39,357 nt of DNA from Salinimicrobium profundisediminis (GCF_026241755.1 NZ_JAPJDA010000032.1:1-39357), one strand, 5' to 3'; counted from the stretch's first letter, positions 20,068 through 29,901 are shown. Notes: a model not told the origin generated them from the letters alone. Program-made: numbers and translations.

Positions 20068-22476
20068 TTAATTAATAAATGTAAGGGTTGTATTGTTTTC
20101 TTTTAAAGCCACGGGAAATACAGCCCGTTGTTCGGTTGCATGGTATTCGAAAGGAATTTTTTTCCCGCGTACCAGGATTTCTTTTGGCTTGCGCTCCAAA
20201 TTATGAATAATGAGATCTATTTCTTTGAATTCTGAAAATCTCCCCTCTTTGCCGGCCTTCTTTGAAATGCTAAGCTGTAGTTTATTGTCTTCTTTTCGGC
20301 TTTTTAGATAAAGAAGCTCGTAATCCCCGGTCGCAAAAGTTTCGGGAGTTTTACCGTCATCATGATAAAGGATGTCTTCAGTTTCACCGGCTTCCCTGTC
20401 ATAAAAGTAATGTAGCTCTACATCTTCTGCGGAAAAATTCTGCGTGGTTTGCATAGGTTTTGCCATGGGAACAAAGGCGCCGCCTCTTACAAAAGTTGGT
20501 ATATATTCTTCTTGCAGCTGAATTGTAGCCGTACTGCCCCCCGAATATTTTTTTCCTGAATAAAAGTCGAACCAGTTAGATCCCTTCGGAAAATACACCT
20601 CCTGTTCCTTAATATTCTCCTGAAGTACAGGCGAAATCAAGAAGTTCTTACCCCACAGGTAAGTACCTGCCACCGAGTAAAGCCTGAAGTTATCCGGTTC
20701 TTCAAAAAACAGTGGTCGCATAAGCGGCAATCCTTCGGTAGAATTTCTGAAAGCCAGGGTGTAATTATAAGGCAGGAGTTTGTAACGGAGTTCAATCGCT
20801 TTTTTAGCCAGTTCTTTGGTACGTTGTTCTCTAAAAACAGGTTCTGAAGGCACTTCTTCCTGGGCATGAGGCCGGTAAACAGGCTGAAATACGCCATACT
20901 GCAACCATCTTACATACAATTCGTTATTCAGGTTATCACCTGCAAATCCGCCAAGATCTGAGTGCATATAGGCGAGCCCCTGTAATCCCATTTGTAGTGA
21001 AATTTCAGGCTGTGGTTTTAAGCCGCCCCAGCTCCTGTTCACATCGCCAGACCACGGCATTAATCCGAAGCGCTGTGACCCTGCAGCCCCGGCGCGCATT
21101 AATATGAACGGCCGCTGGTCTAAAAAGGCATTTTCATAACCTTCATGTATTAATTTGGCCCAGTAATGCCCGTAAATATTGTGCATTTCATTTGCAGTGC
21201 CCGTCGCGTGTACAAGATCTTCGGGATGAAGTTCGGGTTCTCCCAGGTCGCCCCACCAGCCGCCAACGCCCATTTGGGTGAGCTCCTTATAAATGTTCCA
21301 GAACCACTTTTGTGCCCCGGGCTCAAAAATGTCAATTAAGCCGGTGTTTCCGAAGTAAAAGTCATAGGTAAAAGGCTTTCCGAGGGAATCTTTTGCCAAA
21401 ACGTCATTTTGCACGGCTTCTTCCCAACGGTTTGAGGTGGTGAGAATGAAAGGTTCGGTTACCAGCACGGTTTTCACCCCGTCTTGTGCCAGGTTGTGCA
21501 TCATTTCTTCAGGATTGGGAAAAGAATCGGTGGCAAATTCAAGATTTCCCATAGTCCCGGTAATTTCATGCCCAAACCAGAAGAGATCAATGATCACAGC
21601 ATCTACCGGAATTTCTTCTTCCCTGAATTTCTCAATGGTTTCCTCTACCTCTTTACGAGAATGATAGCCAAAACGGCTTGAAAAGTTGCCCAGGGCCCAC
21701 CGTGGCGGCAAAGGCTGCCTTCCGGTTAATAAAGTGTAATTACCAACAATATTTTCCCAGGTTTTTCCCACCACCAGCTGGTAAGTCTTTCTCCCGCCAA
21801 TAGTCTCATAGCTCAAAGTATTGCTAAAACTGCTGTCCAGGTCGAGAAAGCCGATAGGTGCATTATCAAAGTGCAAAAGGTACTTTTCTGAAGACAGCAC
21901 CACGGGCAATGTAAAGTTGAGCAGCTCACTTTTGGTCTCGTAGCCGTAATGTGCCCTGTTGTACAGTTCCAGCCGGTTGCCGCGCCTGTTCATTCCCAGG
22001 GCACGGGCGCCACCGCCCATCAACACTTCGGCTTCAGTAAGGTTGAAATCTATCTTTTCAAGCTCCTCCCCTTTTGAATAACCAGCTTTTTCTGAAATCA
22101 CCTTTTCCCCTTCAAAAAAATAGGTGACCTGAAATGGCATTTTTGACACCACAATATCAAGACCTTCAGAATCAATAATGACAGATTCCTTTTCTTCGGA
22201 AACAGTGAAATTAACCGCCTGTGGCTCAAGCACCACGGCGTGCGATTTCTCCATATATTCTTCTCCTGAAGGAATAAAGGCAGTCTCAACAACCTCGGGC
22301 GTGAAATACCTGAAGATGTATTTACCGTCACTTGTTGAAACCTCAACGCCCGATTCGGTTTTCGCTACTTCACGGAAAATTCTTTCCGGGTTTTGAGCGA
22401 ATAAAGAGAAAGACATCAAAAGAAGGACATTCAAAAATGCCATTTTAGAGAGGTCTTTCAGCAGGAAGTTTATCAT
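20068..22476 (-). CDS. GH31 alpha-glucosidase
   Basis: This encodes 802 residues, exported by an N-terminal signal (to about residue 28, ending FAQ). The beta-sandwich N-domain, the catalytic barrel (about 255-600) and the C-terminal beta domains are in GH31 order. The nucleophile is Asp410 in GGWWGDLGEP and the acid/base is Asp478 in MPWSGDVN. Members release glucose from non-reducing ends of maltooligosaccharides, isomaltose or panose, so it may handle alpha-1,6 branches left by the amylases. The start at 22476 is two bases after the SusA stop. An ATG at 22443 (MAFLNVLLLMSF) is an equally good signal-peptide start and overlaps an AAATG-N-CATTT palindrome. Confidence 0.9.
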   Translation of the reverse strand: MINFLLKDLSKMAFLNVLLLMSFSLFAQNPERIFREVAKTESGVEVSTSDGKYIFRYFTPEVVETAFIPSGEEYMEKSHAVVLEPQAVNFTVSEEKESVIIDSEGLDIVVSKMPFQVTYFFEGEKVISEKAGYSKGEELEKIDFNLTEAEVLMGGGARALGMNRRGNRLELYNRAHYGYETKSELLNFTLPVVLSSEKYLLHFDNAPIGFLDLDSSFSNTLSYETIGGRKTYQLVVGKTWENIVGNYTLLTGRQPLPPRWALGNFSSRFGYHSRKEVEETIEKFREEEIPVDAVIIDLFWFGHEITGTMGNLEFATDSFPNPEEMMHNLAQDGVKTVLVTEPFILTTSNRWEEAVQNDVLAKDSLGKPFTYDFYFGNTGLIDIFEPGAQKWFWNIYKELTQMGVGGWWGDLGEPELHPEDLVHATGTANEMHNIYGHYWAKLIHEGYENAFLDQRPFILMRAGAAGSQRFGLMPWSGDVNRSWGGLKPQPEISLQMGLQGLAYMHSDLGGFAGDNLNNELYVRWLQYGVFQPVYRPHAQEEVPSEPVFREQRTKELAKKAIELRYKLLPYNYTLAFRNSTEGLPLMRPLFFEEPDNFRLYSVAGTYLWGKNFLISPVLQENIKEQEVYFPKGSNWFDFYSGKKYSGGSTATIQLQEEYIPTFVRGGAFVPMAKPMQTTQNFSAEDVELHYFYDREAGETEDILYHDDGKTPETFATGDYELLYLKSRKEDNKLQLSISKKAGKEGRFSEFKEIDLIIHNLERKPKEILVRGKKIPFEYHATEQRAVFPVALKENNTTLTFIN
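22132..22142. repeat. AAATG-N-CATTT palindrome copy inside the GH31 gene
   Basis: The centre is G. The extended right side reads TTTTTGACAC, as at other copies, while the left side is not fully matching. Confidence 0.5.
22435..22445. repeat. AAATG-N-CATTT palindrome copy at the GH31 internal start
   Basis: The centre is C. It overlaps the alternative ATG at 22441-22443 of the GH31 gene, with extended arms TCAAAAATG and CATTTTAGA. Confidence 0.5.
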
Positions 22477-22478
22477 GA

Positions 22479-24329
22479 TTATTTTAGTTCAAGTACAAGC
22501 GGGGATTTCCCTGAAACTTCAAGATTTTGATCAAGAGAGATCTGCTCTCCCGAAATAATATCTTTTCCTGAAGTTGCGCCAGCCAAACCTTCAGCAAAAC
22601 GAGTAAGATCAAGGGGTTGAGCTTCAGGATTATTGTTGATCACCACCATCATCCTGTCATTTTCGTTATACCTGAAGTAAACGTAAACATTCTCAAGCGG
22701 AGCGTACTGCAACAACTTTCCGGTATGAATTACCTCGTTGTTCTTACGGTAATTCAGCAGTTTTTTGGTGAACGAATGGTATTCATTCTGTTGTTGGGTT
22801 CTTCCGGCTTCAGTAAAAGCGTTTTGCTCATCTCCAGCCCAGCCTCCGGGGAAATCCCTGCGAATATCGGCATCTCCTTTTGCAGGTTTGTCGCCGCGCA
22901 TGCCAATCTCATCTCCATAATATAACTGCGGAATGCCACGAGTGGTTAAAATAAGCGTCATGGCGAGTTTGTATTTATCTACATCGCCATCAAACTCTTC
23001 ATTAATACGGTTGGTATCGTGGTTGGCCGCAAACACTAAAAGATTGTAAATATCATTGTAGAGAAAATCGTTGGCAAAATTGTCATAAGCCCTTACCATA
23101 CCATCTGCCCAGCTTTGTTCATCTTCATTGAACATCACCATGATAGCATCGTGAAGCGTGAAGTCCATTACTGATGGCAGGTAGGAATTATAGCTTTGAA
23201 TAGCTCCAACAGGAGAATCTTTTTGCCAGTAGGAAATTTGCGCCTGATCGTGCATCCAGACCTCTCCTACAATGTTGAAATTTGGATATTCATCCATTAC
23301 TGCTTTAGTCCATTTAGAAATCCCCTCCTTCTCATTATAAGAATAGGTGTCTACCCTAAAACCATCCAGACCTGAATATTCTATCCACCAAATGGCATTT
23401 TGGATAAGGTAATTCAGCACCAATGGGTTGCTCTGGTTAAGATCGGGCATGGTAGATGTAAACCAGCCGTTCTCATTTAATTCTGTATCCACTTTAGAGC
23501 TGTGGGTATCGAATTGGGTGGTCATGCGGTAGTTTGAATTCTTATAGCCAGGAAACTGGTGCACCCAGTCATAAGTCGGCAAATCCTTGATCATCCAGTG
23601 CTCTGCGCCCCAGTGGTTGGTCACATAATCCATGATCAACTTCATATCGCGCTTTTCCATCTCGGTAGCCAGGCGACGGTAATCTTCATTAGTGCCATAA
23701 CGCGGATCAATTTTATACACATCACTTTGTGCATAGGTGTGATAAGAGTAAGCAGGATCATCATCTTCAAGCAAAGGCGTACTCCAAAGGGCAGTAACTC
23801 CAAGATCTTCTAAATAATCAAGGTTTTGTATGATACCTTCTATATCGCCACCATGCCTGCCCCCGGGATTGCTCCTGTCGGCTTTTTCCTGAAGTTGAGG
23901 ATGCGAATCATTAGAAGGATTGGCATTGGCAAACCTGTCGGGCATGATAAGGTAAATAGCATCTGACGCATCAAAACCTTCCCTGAGAGCCGATCCCGGT
24001 TCGCGCTGCTTCAGCTCGAAGGGATAAGACATGCTTTTTTTGCCCTTTTTGGATAACCTGATGTTGTAAGTAGCAGGCTTAAGACCTTCAGTCTGCACAG
24101 TTACAAAAAGGTAATTTGGGTTTTCGGTCTTTCTAATATTACTCACTATCATTTCTGAAGGAGTAGAAACTGAATATTCAGCAATATTATTTCCGTAGAA
24201 CATTAACTGAATTTCTGATCGGTTCATGCCGCTCCACCAAAAAGGCGGTTCTACCCTCTCTATCTGGGCATTTACAGATACCCCAAACAGGAAGAAGAAG
24301 AGGAAAATATAGTTTTTCATAATTGCCAT
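22479..24329 (-). CDS. susA: SusA-like neopullulanase/cyclomaltodextrinase (GH13)
   Basis: The signal peptide ends FGVSVNAQ, so the enzyme is periplasmic. An N-terminal beta-sandwich typical of cyclomaltodextrinases (about 35-115 counting from the 626-residue frame) precedes the GH13 barrel. In that numbering the catalytic residues are Asp337 (LDGFRVD), Glu366 (IVGEVW) and Asp448 (AANHDTN). A C-terminal beta domain closes the protein. This is the domain order of Bacteroides SusA, which degrades imported maltooligosaccharides and pullulan. I chose the ATG at 24329, one base after the GH65 stop. The ATG at 24320 (MKNYIFLFFF) is also good. The frame stays open to an ATG at 24359 inside the GH65 gene. 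Confidence 0.9.
   Translation of the reverse strand: MAIMKNYIFLFFFLFGVSVNAQIERVEPPFWWSGMNRSEIQLMFYGNNIAEYSVSTPSEMIVSNIRKTENPNYLFVTVQTEGLKPATYNIRLSKKGKKSMSYPFELKQREPGSALREGFDASDAIYLIMPDRFANANPSNDSHPQLQEKADRSNPGGRHGGDIEGIIQNLDYLEDLGVTALWSTPLLEDDDPAYSYHTYAQSDVYKIDPRYGTNEDYRRLATEMEKRDMKLIMDYVTNHWGAEHWMIKDLPTYDWVHQFPGYKNSNYRMTTQFDTHSSKVDTELNENGWFTSTMPDLNQSNPLVLNYLIQNAIWWIEYSGLDGFRVDTYSYNEKEGISKWTKAVMDEYPNFNIVGEVWMHDQAQISYWQKDSPVGAIQSYNSYLPSVMDFTLHDAIMVMFNEDEQSWADGMVRAYDNFANDFLYNDIYNLLVFAANHDTNRINEEFDGDVDKYKLAMTLILTTRGIPQLYYGDEIGMRGDKPAKGDADIRRDFPGGWAGDEQNAFTEAGRTQQQNEYHSFTKKLLNYRKNNEVIHTGKLLQYAPLENVYVYFRYNENDRMMVVINNNPEAQPLDLTRFAEGLAGATSGKDIISGEQISLDQNLEVSGKSPLVLELK
23390..23400. repeat. AAATG-N-CATTT palindrome copy inside the SusA-like gene
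   Basis: The centre is G. Flanking CC and TGG extend the symmetry to a near-perfect CCAAATG/CATTTTGG. Confidence 0.45.
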
Positions 24330-24330
24330 T

Positions 24331-26637
24331 TTAGACGGTGACGGGCACACTGGGTTCAACTTTGACCGGTTTCCCTTTTACCAGGATCTCCAGAGGTTTA
24401 TCACCTTCAAGTGAGAAACTTGTTTTACCCGGTGCCACATTAATTTTTAAGATTTGATTTCTGAAGTTGAGCTTGAACGAGAAGCTTTCCCAGCCTTCAG
24501 GAATTTGCGGATTAAAAGACAGAGTTCCGTTGAGCACGCGCATTCCGCCGAAACCTTCAACAATACTCATCCAGGTACCAGCCATACTTGTAATATGACA
24601 GCCTTCTTTCACCTCGTTGTTATAGTCGTCTAGATCTAGCCTTGAGGTTCTAAGGTAGAATTCGTAAGCCTGCTCCATTCTGCCCAAAGCCGCGGCCTGT
24701 ATGCTGTGCACGCAGGGCGAAAGGGAAGATTCATGAATAGTAAGGGGCTCATAGAAATCAAAATGCTTTTCAAGCTCTTCTTTTGAAAACTGATCTTCAA
24801 AGAAGTAGAATCCCTGCAGCACATCGGCCTGTTTGATATAACAGGAACGCAAAATCCTGTCCCAGCTCCACTTCTGGTTAATAGGCCGCTGAGATTTAGG
24901 TAATTCGGATACCGGGATGATCTCCTTATCGAGGAAATTATCCTGTTGCAGGAATAATTTATACTCTTCGGAATAAGGGAAATACATCTTTTCTGAAACT
25001 TCTTTCCATTCGGCTAACTCTTCAGCAGAAAGGGCGGTCTTAGCCATTAGCCTTTCATAATCTGAAGCATAGTCAGATTTAACCTTTTCAAGACTTTCCA
25101 TACAATAATCTATACACCATTTAGCCAGGTAATTGGTATACCAGTTATTGTTTACGTTGTTCTCATATTCATTAGGGCCGGTGACACCAAGTATCACATA
25201 TTTATCTCTTTTTGTACTGTAGTTTGCGCGCTGTTGCCAGAACCTCGCAATAGCGATCATTACTTCAAGTCCTTTTTCGGGAATATAGCTAAAGTCACCT
25301 GTGTAGTCTACATACCTTTTAATGGCCACGACCATAGCACCATTCCTGTGAATTTCTTCAAAAGTGATCTCCCATTCGTTGTGGCTCTCTTCCCCATTCA
25401 TCGTTACCATTGGGTACAGTGCCGCTCCATTGGAAAAGCCCAGTTTTTCGGCATTTTCAATGGCCTTGTTGAGATGGTTATATCTATAGGTAAGCAGGTT
25501 TCTTGCAACCGACTGGTTTTTTGTAGCCATGTAAAAAGGAATACAATAGGCTTCGGTATCCCAATAAGTACTACCGCCGTATTTTTCGCCGGTAAAACCT
25601 TTAGGCCCAATATTGAGGCGGGCATCTTCGCCAAGGTAAGTTTGGTTAAGCTGGAAAATATTGAACCTGATGCCCTGCTGTGCTTTCACATCACCCTGAA
25701 TAGCGATATCGGCAGTTTCCCAGATTGAAGCCCAGGCTTCTTTTTGTTCGTTGAGCAGGTTTTCAAATCCGGCATCAACAGCAGCATCAAGAACTGAAGT
25801 AGCAGCCTGTACAAGCTGGTCTCGCTTGTGGTTCATATCGGTCACATACCCAGCGAACTTGTGAAGGGCAATTTTTTCACCCTTTTTGGCTTCGGTGGTG
25901 TACCTGAAGATCACCTTTTCATCAAAGCTCACTTCGGAAGCTTCAACATTTTGCTTACTGCCGTTCCTGTATAGCCCGGACTGCATGAAGGCGGTGGCGT
26001 GAAATTCGGTTTTTAGCGTCTTGGCAGTGATGAAGCCTTTGTCTTCATTGGTTTTTACCTCGAGGGTTTTCCAGAATTTTTCTTCCCAGTTTGCATCTTC
26101 ATTGGTGATACCGCTGTCAAGGTAAGGTTCAAAAACTATTGTTGCGTCGCTGTTAATTACCTCGACTTCATAATTTATCACTCCCAGTTCATTCCGTTTT
26201 AGGGAAAGGAATCTTATTACCTTAACTGAAACCTCAAGCTCGTTTAGCATTACAGCGGTAAAGCTGCGCTCATACCAGCCTTCTTTCATGTTAAGTTCCC
26301 TTCTGAAATTCTTTACTTCCTTACAGGTAGCCAGATCTAAGGCCTCCCCATTGATAAAGACATTGATCCCTATCCAGTTTGGAGCATTTAAAACTTTGGC
26401 GAAATATTCGGGGTACCCGTTTTTCCACCAGCCCACTTTGGTTTTATCGGGGTAGTAAACTCCTGCTATGTAGCTTCCCTGAAAAGTGCTCCCAGAGTAA
26501 TATTCTTCGAAGTTTGCTCTTTGTCCCATAGCACCGTTCCCTATGCTAAAAAGACTTTCTGAAGACTCTACTCTCTCTGCATCAAATCCCTCTTCCAGAA
26601 TTGACCAGTTATTCGGTTTTATATAATCCTGATTCAT
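24331..26637 (-). CDS. malP: GH65 maltose phosphorylase
   Basis: This encodes 768 residues with no signal peptide, a cytoplasmic enzyme. GH65 enzymes have an N-terminal beta-sandwich, a linker helix, an (alpha/alpha)6 barrel and a C-terminal beta domain, all of which fit here. The general acid is Glu490 in GVTGPNEYENNVNNN, essentially the position in Lactobacillus MalP, and the NEYEN context (rather than DEYHxN of trehalose and kojibiose phosphorylases) argues for maltose. The phosphate-binding loop HITSMAGTW is near residue 680. It yields glucose and beta-glucose-1-phosphate, which the beta-phosphoglucomutase gene four bases upstream converts to glucose-6-phosphate. Confidence 0.93.
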   Translation of the reverse strand: MNQDYIKPNNWSILEEGFDAERVESSESLFSIGNGAMGQRANFEEYYSGSTFQGSYIAGVYYPDKTKVGWWKNGYPEYFAKVLNAPNWIGINVFINGEALDLATCKEVKNFRRELNMKEGWYERSFTAVMLNELEVSVKVIRFLSLKRNELGVINYEVEVINSDATIVFEPYLDSGITNEDANWEEKFWKTLEVKTNEDKGFITAKTLKTEFHATAFMQSGLYRNGSKQNVEASEVSFDEKVIFRYTTEAKKGEKIALHKFAGYVTDMNHKRDQLVQAATSVLDAAVDAGFENLLNEQKEAWASIWETADIAIQGDVKAQQGIRFNIFQLNQTYLGEDARLNIGPKGFTGEKYGGSTYWDTEAYCIPFYMATKNQSVARNLLTYRYNHLNKAIENAEKLGFSNGAALYPMVTMNGEESHNEWEITFEEIHRNGAMVVAIKRYVDYTGDFSYIPEKGLEVMIAIARFWQQRANYSTKRDKYVILGVTGPNEYENNVNNNWYTNYLAKWCIDYCMESLEKVKSDYASDYERLMAKTALSAEELAEWKEVSEKMYFPYSEEYKLFLQQDNFLDKEIIPVSELPKSQRPINQKWSWDRILRSCYIKQADVLQGFYFFEDQFSKEELEKHFDFYEPLTIHESSLSPCVHSIQAAALGRMEQAYEFYLRTSRLDLDDYNNEVKEGCHITSMAGTWMSIVEGFGGMRVLNGTLSFNPQIPEGWESFSFKLNFRNQILKINVAPGKTSFSLEGDKPLEILVKGKPVKVEPSVPVTV

Positions 26638-26641
26638 TTCT

Positions 26642-27304
26642 TTACTTTCTAAGTATTTTTTCTATAAAATCAATATCTATTTCGGTAAAATCTGCGAAAT
26701 TATAATCCGCTTGTTTTAATATTTCACTATCTCCTATTCCTATGCTTATCATTCCGGCCACGTTAGCTGCCTCAACACCTGCAACAGAATCTTCAAAGAC
26801 AATGCAGTCTTCGGGTGCCATTCCGAGTTTTTCAGCAGCAATTAAAAAGACTTCGGGATTGGGTTTGGCTTTAGTCACATCATTTCCATCTACAATAGCC
26901 GTAAACCTTTTTTCAATATCCAACCCTTTTAATATAGGACGGGCATTTTTACTCGCCGAGCCCAGTGCAAACGGAATATTGTTTTCGGTTAAATAATCCA
27001 GTACTTTTTTTACTCCCGGTAAGAGATCGGCCTCATCCATGTGGGCGATCCTTGCGAGGTAATCTTCATTTTTGGAGGTCATGAGGCGTTCAAATTCACT
27101 CTCGCTTACCGTTTTATTCCCCCAGCCCAATATTTGCTCAAGCGAATGCACTCTACTCACTCCTTTTAACTGTTCATTTTGTTCAAGTGTAATATCAAAA
27201 CCCAGATCATTGGCCATCTTTCTCCACGCCAGGTAATGAAACTTTGCGGTATCAACTATTACTCCGTCCAGGTCGAATATTATTCCTTTTGAATTCTTCA
27301 TCAT
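26642..27304 (-). CDS. pgmB: beta-phosphoglucomutase
   Basis: This encodes 220 residues of a HAD-superfamily cytoplasmic enzyme. The catalytic FDLDGVIVDT has nucleophile Asp11 and acid/base Asp13. The cap domain (about residues 20-90) includes WRKMANDLGF and the KGVSRVHSLEQIL segment typical of beta-PGM. SASKN (motif II), KPNPEVFL (motif III) and VFEDSVAGVEAA (motif IV) follow. It interconverts beta-glucose-1-phosphate and glucose-6-phosphate and completes the phosphorolysis route of the adjacent GH65. Gaps of 4-5 bases on both sides indicate tight operon structure. Confidence 0.95.
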   Translation of the reverse strand: MMKNSKGIIFDLDGVIVDTAKFHYLAWRKMANDLGFDITLEQNEQLKGVSRVHSLEQILGWGNKTVSESEFERLMTSKNEDYLARIAHMDEADLLPGVKKVLDYLTENNIPFALGSASKNARPILKGLDIEKRFTAIVDGNDVTKAKPNPEVFLIAAEKLGMAPEDCIVFEDSVAGVEAANVAGMISIGIGDSEILKQADYNFADFTEIDIDFIEKILRK

Positions 27305-27309
27305 TTCTT

Positions 27310-28668
27310 TTAAACTTTTTTTACTACTACCGGTTCATCCACATCGTGAATCCTCACACATAATGCGGCGGCTATAAGAAAGGCTACACCACTGGTCACC
27401 AGGGCATAAATAGGATCTCCATCATAAAGGTATTTTACCATGGGGCCTCCTATTATGGCATTAATAATTTGGGGAATAACAATAAAGAAGTTAAAGATCC
27501 CCATATAAACTCCCATTTTTCTCGGCGGAATTGATCCTGCCAATATTGCGTAAGGCATTGCAAGAATACTTGCCCAGCCAATTCCAACCCCTACCATAGA
27601 AAGCAACAACCAATATTCGTTAGGAGCTATATATATAGACAGTAACCCCAGCCCTCCCAGAACAAGAGAGAACATGTGGGTGGTTTTTCTTCCGAGTTTT
27701 AGTGCGATCACCGGGAGGAAAAAAGCGAATACTGCCGAGACGGCGTTGTATACACCAAACAGCACTCCCACCCAGTCTCCGGCATCCTGGTAAGTTTCAC
27801 TACTGTTATCTGAAAGAGGCAAACCATACACGTGATGTGCTATTGCCGGAGTGGAGAATACCCACATTCCAAAAAGGCCAAACCATGAAAAGAACTGTAC
27901 CCAGGCAAGCTGGCGCATAGTGAATGGCATGTTTTTGAAATCGGTAAAAATATCGAGGAGGCTGGATTTCTTTTCGGTTTCCACTTCATCTTCTGAAACG
28001 TGGTCATCCATTTTTTCAAGTTCTTCGGGAGAGTATTCTTTGGTGGTGAAGACTGTAACAAGAATACTTATTACCAGGATCGCAGCACCTATAACAAAGG
28101 AGAGTAAAAGGTGCAATGGTACTTCCCCGGCCACAGCACGATTGCTAATGTTAAACCAGTTAGCAAGAACGTAAGGCAACCAGGAACCTACTACAGCTCC
28201 TATTCCAATTAAAACTGTTTGTACACTAAAGCCCAGTGTGCGCTGGTCTGATGGAAGATTATCGGCCACTAAAGCCCTAAAGGGTTCCATGGCAATGTTG
28301 AAGGATGCATCCATTACAAAGAGCATCCCGGCGCCAATCCAAAGAGATGGAAGAATGGCAATAAAAAGATCGGCATTAGGCATTAAAATCAAACCTGCTG
28401 CTGCCATTAAGGCTCCGGTAAGAAAGAAAGGCCGCCTTCGTCCTAATTTTGTCCAGGTTCGGTCACTGTAATACCCAATAATAGGTTGGATTATAAGGCC
28501 GGTTATAGGTGCCACAAGCCAGAACCATGACAGTTCATGAACATCGGCTCCAAAAATTTGCAGGATTCTACTTGCATTGGCATTTTGAAGGGCAAAACCA
28601 AGCTGGATGCCCAGAAATCCAAAACTCATGTTCCAGATTTCCCAAAAACTCAGGGTGCGTTTTTGCAT
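27310..28668 (-). CDS. MFS sugar transporter (SLC45/MalA-like), maltose uptake
   Basis: This encodes 452 residues with about 12 hydrophobic segments. The loop between segments 2 and 3 carries YYSDRTWTKLGRRRPF, the motif shared with plant sucrose carriers, SLC45 proteins and bacterial MalA-type maltose permeases. A charged central loop (residues 205-235) separates the two six-helix halves. It should carry maltose or short maltodextrins across the inner membrane, probably with protons. It is the first gene of the operon, 107 bases downstream of lacI, and its start codon is embedded in an inverted repeat. Confidence 0.9.
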   Translation of the reverse strand: MQKRTLSFWEIWNMSFGFLGIQLGFALQNANASRILQIFGADVHELSWFWLVAPITGLIIQPIIGYYSDRTWTKLGRRRPFFLTGALMAAAGLILMPNADLFIAILPSLWIGAGMLFVMDASFNIAMEPFRALVADNLPSDQRTLGFSVQTVLIGIGAVVGSWLPYVLANWFNISNRAVAGEVPLHLLLSFVIGAAILVISILVTVFTTKEYSPEELEKMDDHVSEDEVETEKKSSLLDIFTDFKNMPFTMRQLAWVQFFSWFGLFGMWVFSTPAIAHHVYGLPLSDNSSETYQDAGDWVGVLFGVYNAVSAVFAFFLPVIALKLGRKTTHMFSLVLGGLGLLSIYIAPNEYWLLLSMVGVGIGWASILAMPYAILAGSIPPRKMGVYMGIFNFFIVIPQIINAIIGGPMVKYLYDGDPIYALVTSGVAFLIAAALCVRIHDVDEPVVVKKV

Positions 28669-28692
28669 TATCGTATTGTTTGATTACGATAA
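28668..28692 (-). promoter_or_regulatory. inverted repeat overlapping the transporter start codon
   Basis: TTATCGTA-N9-TACGATAA: the last A of the right arm is the first base of the transporter ATG. It could be an operator or an mRNA hairpin that limits translation of the first operon gene. Confidence 0.45.
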
Positions 28693-28721
28693 GCTGTTTA
28701 GACTTATCAAAACTTATTAAA

Positions 28722-28739
28722 GGAAAGTAGAAATATAAG
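28722..28739. repeat. 18-bp direct repeat, copy 1 (transporter promoter region)
   Basis: GGAAAGTAGAAATATAAG occurs here, between lacI and the transporter gene, and again, identical and in the same orientation, at 29976-29993 between lacI and susC. On the minus strand it contains TATATTTC, close to a -7 box. Confidence 0.55.
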
Positions 28740-28775
28740 TTCTGATATAAAATCCCGGCAAAGATAATAAAAATA

Positions 28776-29813
28776 TTAAACCGCCGGCATTTTTCTGTTT
28801 TGTGTAGATTCCCGTTCTATAAGACTGGTTTTTACTATAGTGGTTTGGAATTTTTCTTCTGTAGTATCATTTTCGATCCTGTCAAGAAGTAAATCGGCGG
28901 CTTTTGCACCCATTTCTGCGCCATGCTGGTTTACGGTACTCAAAGTGGGAATAAACCTGCGCGAGAGTTCTCCGTCAGAAAAGCTGAAGACCAGAACATC
29001 ATCTGGTACAGACCGTCCCTGACTTATTATTGCTTTTACCGCACTTGTAGCAAATTGTTCATTTACCGCAAAAATTCCGTCTACCTCTCTTTCAGAAAGA
29101 AATTGGGCAATTTCTTCATGGCTGTTTTCCACATCTTCAATCTTAAGGATGAGATCTTCTTCAACTTCCAGGTCATTATTCCGAAGTGCCCGTAGATACC
29201 CTTCCGTTCTCAGTTTTCCCACACTTATATAATCAACTGTGGTAATAATTGCTATTTTTCGGCACCCGTTATCTATAAGTTGCTGAACGGCATCCCTTGC
29301 GCCATCACTGTCGTCTATGATCACCTTATCACATATAATATCATTCACCACCCTGTCTACCATCACCACCGGCATACCCTGGCTTATTACTTCTTCGAGG
29401 TGATGATAATCTCCTTTTTGCTGCGTTTCTTTGGCTACAGAAAGTATAAAACCATCTATACTCCCATTGGCCAGCATTTCGAGGTTGATCACCTCCCTGT
29501 CAAAGGAATTGTTTGATAAACAGATGAGAACGTTATAACCACGTTTGTTTGCCACTTCCTCCACCCCGCTAATAACGGTAGCAAAAAAATCATGTACTAT
29601 TTCGGGCAGCACCAAACCAATGGTCTTTGTCCTGCGGTTTTTAAGACTCAGGGCAATATTGTTGGGTTTGTAATTATAGAGCTTGGCAAAAGCCTGTATT
29701 TTTTGACGGGTATCGTCACTAATTTCAGGACTGTCGCGTAAGGCTTTTGAAACTGTTGAGACTGAGACATCAAGCTCTCGTGCTATCTGCTTAAGGGTAA
29801 GTTTTGGCTTCAT
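28776..29813 (-). CDS. LacI-family transcription regulator of the alpha-glucan locus
   Basis: This encodes 345 residues. The N-terminal helix-turn-helix (LTLKQIARELDVSVSTVSKA, residues 5-24) and hinge helix (PNNIALSLKNRR, around residues 50-62) are those of LacI/GalR proteins. The rest is the periplasmic-binding-protein-like sugar domain, starting at TKTIGLVLPEI. It sits between the transporter-led operon and the susC operon. A perfect 14-bp LacI-type palindrome is 89 bases upstream of its start and a shared 18-bp repeat flanks it on both sides. It most likely senses a maltose-derived sugar and controls both arms. Bacteroides uses SusR for this task, so this is a different control mode. Confidence 0.92.
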   Translation of the reverse strand: MKPKLTLKQIARELDVSVSTVSKALRDSPEISDDTRQKIQAFAKLYNYKPNNIALSLKNRRTKTIGLVLPEIVHDFFATVISGVEEVANKRGYNVLICLSNNSFDREVINLEMLANGSIDGFILSVAKETQQKGDYHHLEEVISQGMPVVMVDRVVNDIICDKVIIDDSDGARDAVQQLIDNGCRKIAIITTVDYISVGKLRTEGYLRALRNNDLEVEEDLILKIEDVENSHEEIAQFLSEREVDGIFAVNEQFATSAVKAIISQGRSVPDDVLVFSFSDGELSRRFIPTLSTVNQHGAEMGAKAADLLLDRIENDTTEEKFQTTIVKTSLIERESTQNRKMPAV

Positions 29814-29901
29814 TGTAAGGGGATTAAGATGGAGACCGGTTAAAAATGGTAAATCTATAATATTTTACTGTTAAATTAAGATTATGATAAAGTTTTCAAC
29901 A

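Noticed and set aside
25234-25728. 164-codon open frame antisense to the GH65 gene
   Set aside because: Shadow of a well-supported phosphorylase gene; no signal, motif or promoter of its own.
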